A stretch of DNA of 64,000 nt from Acanthosoma haemorrhoidale. Taxonomy: Eukaryota; Arthropoda; Insecta; Hemiptera; Acanthosomatidae. The DNA lies in assembly GCA_930367205.1 (NCBI GenBank), contig OV884011.1, positions 113,079,139 through 113,143,138 of the forward strand, read 5' to 3'. How positions within the stretch are numbered: the first letter of the stretch is position 1; every line of letters begins with the position of its first letter. A program made the translations under genes and the position numbers. The notes under the pieces were generated by a model. That model was not told the DNA's origin, ran no database searches, and worked only from the letters and a program-made list of their open reading frames with translations. This document shows positions 58,445 to 64,000 of this stretch, piece by piece.

Positions 58445-61400
58445 GTAAACCAGTTTCATTTTTTTATTGTATACTAATGTTTGAAACAAACAAGTTTAAT
58501 CTGTTGTGACATTTAAAGAAAATTTACATCACAAGTTTAGTTTCCTGTGATAAATATACCTGATCTAAACAAATCTCAATAGCTCAGAGAAATCAAAAAA
58601 CAATTGTTTAGGTATCAACATACCTTGAATGCTATTATCAAATTAACTTAATAGTAGCCATATGCCACACATTTCTAATTGTAGCTCAAGTAAGTCCATG
58701 TAACATTATAAATATATAAGTTGTTAATCACCTACTTCCCTTTAATCAAAAATTGTTCGATTATGTACTGCTCCCCAGAAGTGAGTCAGCTTATACTATC
58801 CATTACAATGACAAATAAACTCTTTTGGAAATTAAAAACTCATATAATTAGCAAAAACATTAAATTAATTTTTGTTCCTGTTATCTAATCTGTTTGGAAA
58901 GAGTCATAACAGACATGATTTTTTTTTTGTAGAAATTTAAAAGCATTCATTTCAGTGAGGATACACTCACTAGATAACCCGACACATAGCTTTCATTTCT
59001 ACTGCTAGTCACAAAGGGGACAAGTACTTTTTTTACATTAATATGAATTATCTTATAACCCTACATCATACCCAGCTCTGGAAGACCCTGTCTATCCTGT
59101 GTTTGTCTTAAAGATCATTTTAGTGAAATATGGCTTAATATAGGGCAGAATTATGACAAACTTTTATTTAAAAAATATATTACATCACTTTTGAGGCACA
59201 TTGAGAATTATTAGTCTGTATGCAAAAATCAATTTCACTCTTAATTAAGTGATTGTGGCAACTGAGATTATTGCTCCTGTTGGTAAAATAAACACTAATA
59301 TAGATAGATTGATGATGTGGATGTACAAATATAGATAGACTAATGGAGCCGATACTGGACTCTTACCCCTTGAACTTTATTTGGGTCAGTAAATTTTGTG
59401 ACTTGCACATGAAAACACTTGAAAAGCAGCAAGGTTTTCAACTTATTGCATATAGAATTATAAACATGATAAAGATGTATCATCAAAAATGCTACTCATT
59501 TTCTGCAGAAGTATATATAGAACTCTTACATACAATAATGAGAAAAAGTTTACCTTTTATTTAGCCTGCTGCAATCCCATTTTTAACCTTCCTCAAGTCC
59601 CTGCTCAGAAGCTGTCTAAAATTTCAAGTTGTTTCTTCTCCACATAGTCAATGACTAAAAACGGAAATGCGTTCTATAATTTCAAAGTTTGCCTTTTAAG
59701 TTGATTTGAATAGGTTTTTTTGGTCAATATTTTAGTTAATATTCATCTTTTTTTTTTTTTTTTTTAAAAGGGGATCGTCAGTGACTGAGATAGTGCAACC
59801 AATTAAATGAAACATTTTGTTCAATAATAAGTGCTTCAGAACCTCTCATGGCACCCATCCTATCTATTCATAGCATTCTTTCACTTTTTATGTATTTTAT
59901 TTTATATATATCTCATACAATTCAAGTCATAATTTACTATTAGTTTTAACAAAATATAGAAGTACTGAAAAAAAAAAATGTTGAGGCTACTGATCCTTGG
60001 ATTAACATTTTTATTTTTTCAGAACACAAGATCGTGATAGTAGGCCTTGACAATGCTGGTAAGACAACGATACTTTATCAGTTCCTCATGAACGAAGTGG
60101 TTACCACATCTCCGACCATTGGCTCAAATGTTGAAGAAGTTGTGTGGAAAAATGTCCACTTCATTATGTGGGACTTGGGGGGACAGCAATCCCTTAGAGC
60201 TGCTTGGGCTACATATTATACAAATACTGAGGTATGTTTATCAGTCGTCAAAAAAGTATATTGATATTAAAATTGTAAATCTTCAGTGTTTGGGCCACTA
60301 GACCTCTGTCGACAAAAAAGAAGTAGTAAGTGAAGCAATACAATTAATGTCTGCTAATATATTGTTTTTATTGCTGACTCTGGAGGGAGTCTATAGAATA
60401 GTGACCATAACAATGGTCAAATTGATATGAAATGTCAAAATTATATTCAGTATCACCCCCAGACTATGCAATATTATTAACTACAGACTATATACATTTG
60501 GTCAGGAAAGATAATAAAACATTTTTAAGAAAAAAAATAGCTCTGTATCCATTAACTGGCCTGCTTCTCTCTGACTTTTAAACTTTCTCAAGTGACTGGT
60601 CTGAAGCTAATTATGATTTAATGTACAGATTTTTCCCTCATGGTTCATCATTCAATTTGCCGTTCATTAAAGACATAGACACAAAAATAAATTCAAAGAT
60701 GTCCTGGGAAACCATGAAAATTAGGTATTTATCCTGGCAGTGTAAATTTCTGGTCTATCCGACCAAGCAACATCTATGGAGAGCTCTACTCCATAAATGA
60801 AATTAGTTCTTTACTTATCCCTCAGTCTACCTTCAAACTAAATTATATTAAACAGCTGACATTAATTAAATTCTGTTTCTCACTGAAACATGATGTGTTA
60901 TTCTTCCTCAAAGTTGTTGATGGGTCAATTGAACCTATTAAAATGTAACTCCCCCCCCCCCCAGGCCACTGGATTGATTGCAAGGACCATAAGTGAAAGG
61001 ATTATTGCAAGAAATGCTTCTGTTATGTTTGTCAATATTGTATTGATTAAGATAATGTTATGTTTTCATGTATTAATTATTTTAACATTCACTTGACTGT
61101 TATATATGCTATTAGACATTAAAATGAAAATTACCTTTTTACAAAAAGTTAGAAAAATTGGGTTACAATAAAGTGTTTTAATCCCTCTGCTTTACTTGTA
61201 ATCAGTAATTATTAATTTAGAAAACTAAAGGCCTGGGAGCCTCCCTTAAGGTTGCAATGTGGGACATATTAACTGAACAAAAATTTATTGGGGTATCCGC
61301 AGCTGGTATCTTTTGTCTTTGTTCTGAAAGGATGCCAGCAAGAACCTATATTGATTTAGTAATGTATTAGGTATTAGGGATGGCCAAAAGTGGCCTGCGA

Positions 61401-63290
61401 CGCCTTTTCAGGTAGCTCGCTGAGGATTTTTTATACTTTTAAGTTTATCTAATCAACATATAATAGGCCCAAATATGATTCAGTGAAACTAAAAGAAAAT
61501 TGGCAAGTATTTAAGGCATAGGGGTGGTTTGATAACAAAGGGAATTGTGTTGCACCCCTAACGTCAACAAAATTGCACTACCCAGCCACTTTTCAATTGG
61601 TATTAAAGTGCTGGAATGGTATCAAAGACTAAACATACAAAAGTGAAAAAAAACAGCAAATAAATGAGTGTCAATAAAGAAATGCTTATTAAAATATTAC
61701 CACTAAATTATTGCTTGAAAACAGTGAAGATTGTATCCCTCGTTTTGTGACATTTATAGCACTTGACAATGATAGTAAAACGTTTGCTCTTCTTGATCTC
61801 TCGGGACATATGATCCAGGCAGCAAAAGACAAAGGAAATGCATCCTCTGATGTTTTCTGAAAGTTAACAGGCACCTTTAGACCCCCTTTTAACCCAGAAT
61901 TCCAGATTCTCTCCTTTTTTGATCCATTTCCTCTAGTCTTCTCAGTTGTCCTTTTCTATCTCCTTCTTACTTTAACAAAAGTAGGTACCCATGCATAAGT
62001 AGTATAGTTTTTAAATAGAATTATAGTGCCCAATAAAAGTAGAATTTTAGTGCTACGTAGTGTAAAATTGATTCTATAGGTGCCACCTTTAAGAATTGTT
62101 CACCCTGTATGTTGTCCTTTTACTAATGAAATGTTTAAGTGGAAATATGAAAAGGGCATTGAAGCAAGAGTGTTCTACTGAAACCATTGGGAAGAACGGT
62201 TTCTGTTTATGGATGCAAACATATCAAAACCCGTGTGGAAAAGTTTTAATGCTTAAAAAATACTATTTTGAGAGGCAATCCACCAAGAATCATTCTGAAT
62301 TTGATTCCATGTATTAGGTTGGCTCAGTTTTGTGATCGGATTTCAATTGAATTAATATTCAAAGAACAAAGTTAGGAGCTTTCTTCAATGGTAACAGCTT
62401 CCTATGAAATCTGTTTCTTAATACCCAAACAATGAAAACCTATGGAGATGGAGAACAAGTTATTAAGCCCAGCTTGAAAATCTTTGCAAAATAAAACGAT
62501 TCAACAATATCTAATCTAGTGGAAGAAATAGCTCTGTCTTGAAATATGGTATTGCGGCAGATCAATGAGATGGCAGAAGATGTAAGCTCGCTGGTAATTT
62601 CTAAGCTTTTAAGTTGCAAATATTTTTCTTTGGCTTTGAACAAAATTTGTGACAATAAATCATCTGCTCAGCTGTGTTAATATTCATATGACCAACAAGA
62701 ATATTGAAACATCTAAAGAATTCCTTGACCTGCATCAAATATGATCAAGGACTACAGGAAAACATGTGTTTGAGGAGCTAAAAATCGCTATGAAGGAAAA
62801 AATTGAACATTGTTTATTCTGATAGGGCTCCTTTCATGGTTGATAAGATCAGGGACTGTTCTTGCACTATTGGAAAACTATTTGGAAATACCTCTTCTAA
62901 AGTATCACTTCATCATTCACCTGGAAGCGCTTTGTGTAAAGGAACTTCATTTATCTTCTGTCCTTCAGCCCACAATATTTTTTTACACCACTTTTATCTT
63001 TATAAATTTCAAATCAAGTGAGTGATCACATAATTCAGAGTTTTGTAATGTTTGCAAAAACCATGTTAGTGACAGTTTTGATGACTTATTGTACCAATAG
63101 ATTACTAAAACCCCAATACTTTGAAGTAATAAAGTTATTTTTATGATTTTTTTAGTTTGTCATTCTCGTGATTGACTCTACTGACAGGGAAAGATTATCA
63201 GTTACAAGGGAAGAGCTGTACAGGATGCTGGGACATGAAGATCTGTCAAGAGCTGGTGTTCTAGTGTACGCAAATAAACAAGATGTAAAG
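58399..63290 (+). CDS. Arl5: Arf-like GTPase Arl5, exons 1-3 (C-terminus beyond window)
   Basis: Exons 58,399-58,444, 60,023-60,231 and 63,156-63,290 join through GT-AG introns (phase 1, then phase 0) into 130 residues of a normal length near 179. The start is [15 protein letters not shown], with Gly2 as the N-myristoylation site and an amphipathic helix. GLDNAGKT (residues 23-30) is the P-loop, Thr47 lies in switch I ([10 protein letters not shown]), WDLGGQ (65-70) is the G3/switch II box with Gln70, and NKQD (125-128) is the G4 guanine-specificity box. The family acts at the trans-Golgi, where GTP-bound Arl5 recruits GARP-type tethers for endosome-to-Golgi traffic. [10 protein letters not shown] instead of vertebrate GGQESL is the insect form. 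The remaining exon(s) with the G5 box lie past 64,000. No inactivating change is seen. Confidence 0.95.
60023..60231 (+). CDS. Arl5: Arl5 exon 2
   Basis: The acceptor TTTTTTCAG precedes and the donor GTATGT follows. Encodes the P-loop, switch I and switch II (residues 16-85, ending TYYTNTE). Frames that run past 60,231 are read-through into the intron. Confidence 0.95.
60232..61372. other. Arl5 intron 2, first part
   Basis: No coding content. A 13-base C-run lies near 60,950-60,962. Confidence 0.6.
61373..63120 (+). mobile_element. hAT (ZBED/Charlie-like) transposon relic in Arl5 intron 2
   Basis: The left end near 61,373 reads TAGGGATGGCCAAAAGTGGC then CTCGCTGAGGATTTTTTATA, as in the left ends of ZBED-type hAT elements. 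The plus strand then shows, with several frame changes, a BED-finger remnant ([18 protein letters not shown], near 62,185-62,240), [23 protein letters not shown] with [14 protein letters not shown] (near 62,520-62,582), and [20 protein letters not shown], where active copies have the catalytic FSLALDESTD stretch. [20 protein letters not shown] (about 62,890-62,950) replaces the HCIIHQEALC-like stretch. These are the standard blocks of the hAT transposase in the right order. Many stops make it dead. No right terminal repeat was found before exon 3. Confidence 0.75.
63156..63290 (+). CDS. Arl5: Arl5 exon 3
   Basis: The acceptor TTTTTTTAG precedes and the donor GTAACT follows codon 130. Encodes [20 protein letters not shown] through VYANKQDVK, including the G4 box. 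The minus-strand frame over this segment is a shadow. Confidence 0.95.
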
Positions 63291-63334
63291 GTAACTTGAA
63301 ATAATTGCATATTATTTAAATGTGGGGTGGTCTG

Positions 63335-63425
63335 AATGGCAGGATGGCTGAAGCTTAGTTTACAGTTCACTTGATAGCAGGCTGGCGGCATTAATTTGAT
63401 TCTCGCCTGGAAGAACTTATTTAAT
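63335..63425 (+). repeat. Candidate tRNA-derived SINE in Arl5 intron 3
   Basis: ATGGCTGAAGCTTAGTTTAC (A-box-like) and AATTTGATTCTCGCCTGG (B-box-like, about 63,394-63,411) stand at tRNA-like spacing just inside intron 3. No tail is defined. Confidence 0.4.
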
Positions 63426-63940
63426 TTCATGGCAGCTAAAAATGTGATAACCAACCATTCCTGCCTTGTTTTGTTTGTTTAATGCTCATAGTAACTTTGT
63501 AAATTCCCATTTTTCACTCAACCAAAATTTTTTTTTTTCTGGTTGGCCAAAGCTTTTTACTGTCTCACTTCTGCGCAAAATCACTTTAGATTTACAATTT
63601 ATGAACATATGAACAGTACATCCTCTTTAGACTCATGTTTGTAGCATACTTAAATAATAAAGAGTGAATATAATAGTTGGTGAACTGTTTAATTTTTGTT
63701 TCATGAAATAAGCAAAAGAAATAAAAACTTAGATTTCATAAGTTTTAAGGCTCATTCAAAATCCTCTTTCTAATTCTAACCTTTCTTACTTCTCGGGATT
63801 TATTAATAATTATTTTTCCATGTTTATTAATGTTTAGACCTGGATATGATCTAATAATAATAATAATATGGATATGGATGGTGAAACATCAGTCCACACT
63901 ATATTATAAAAATAGATTATTTTGGAAACTTATTGGCCAT
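63426..63940. other. Arl5 intron 3, nothing recognised
   Basis: AT-rich intronic sequence with T-runs and an AAT-rich run (TAATAATAATAATA near 63,853). No coding content. Confidence 0.5.
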
Positions 63941-64000
63941 TATCTTTATTCTTCTGCCCACAATATTTTTTTTACTCCATTTTTATCTTTATAAATTTCA
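63941..64000 (+). repeat. Partial repeat of the hAT relic
   Basis: TTCTTCTGCCCACAATATTT and CCATTTTTATCTTTATAAAT closely match 62,950-63,007 inside the hAT relic. This is either the start of a second hAT fragment cut by the window end or a duplication of part of intron 2. Confidence 0.55.

Overview
The window is AT-rich invertebrate nuclear DNA, most likely from an insect. It has spliced genes with GT-AG introns of 0.7 to more than 4 kb, no bacterial-style gene packing, and many mobile-element relics. The relics are Jockey-type LINEs, a Penelope-like element, hAT and DUF4817 transposases, tRNA- and 5S-derived SINEs, and MITEs. The Arl5 protein reads like an insect Arl5 (GGQQ after switch II). 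The species cannot be named from the sequence alone.

Layout. From 1 to about 45.8 kb I find no host gene that I can defend. This stretch is a graveyard of decayed transposable elements. One Jockey-type LINE family (called J1 here) recurs at about 0.5-0.8, 1.2-2.0, 8.0-9.1, 11.3-14.0, 17.2-17.5, 18.2-18.8 and 31.7-32.9 kb, with a related 3' end at 14.0-14.2 kb. A second Jockey-type element lies at 44.3-45.5 kb on the minus strand, and a Penelope-like reverse transcriptase relic at 39.6-40.1 kb on the minus strand. Smaller elements include a MITE with perfect 41-bp inverted repeats (10.55-10.81 kb), a foldback MITE (22.7-23.0 kb), several tRNA-derived SINEs, and a stack of three truncated retroposon tails inserted at one site (34.53-34.96 kb).

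From 45.87 to 51.31 kb lie the last three coding exons of a small secreted Thr/Glu/Arg-rich protein of unknown function. Its first intron in the window carries a DUF4817-type transposase relic. From 51.3 to 58.4 kb is intergenic DNA with a TTAA-flanked foldback element (54.6-55.0 kb) and a 5S rRNA-derived SINE (56.9-57.1 kb).

From 58.40 kb to the window end is Arl5, a small Arf-like GTPase of the Golgi. Exons 1-3 encode residues 1-130, and the C-terminal part lies beyond the window. Intron 2 holds a hAT (ZBED/Charlie-like) transposase relic.

I see no operon, CRISPR array, gene cluster or convincing new multi-gene system. The noteworthy signals are mobile-element biology: two LINE copies that share the same loss of both catalytic aspartates, nested insertions with readable target-site duplications, the 5S-headed SINE, and well-formed MITEs.
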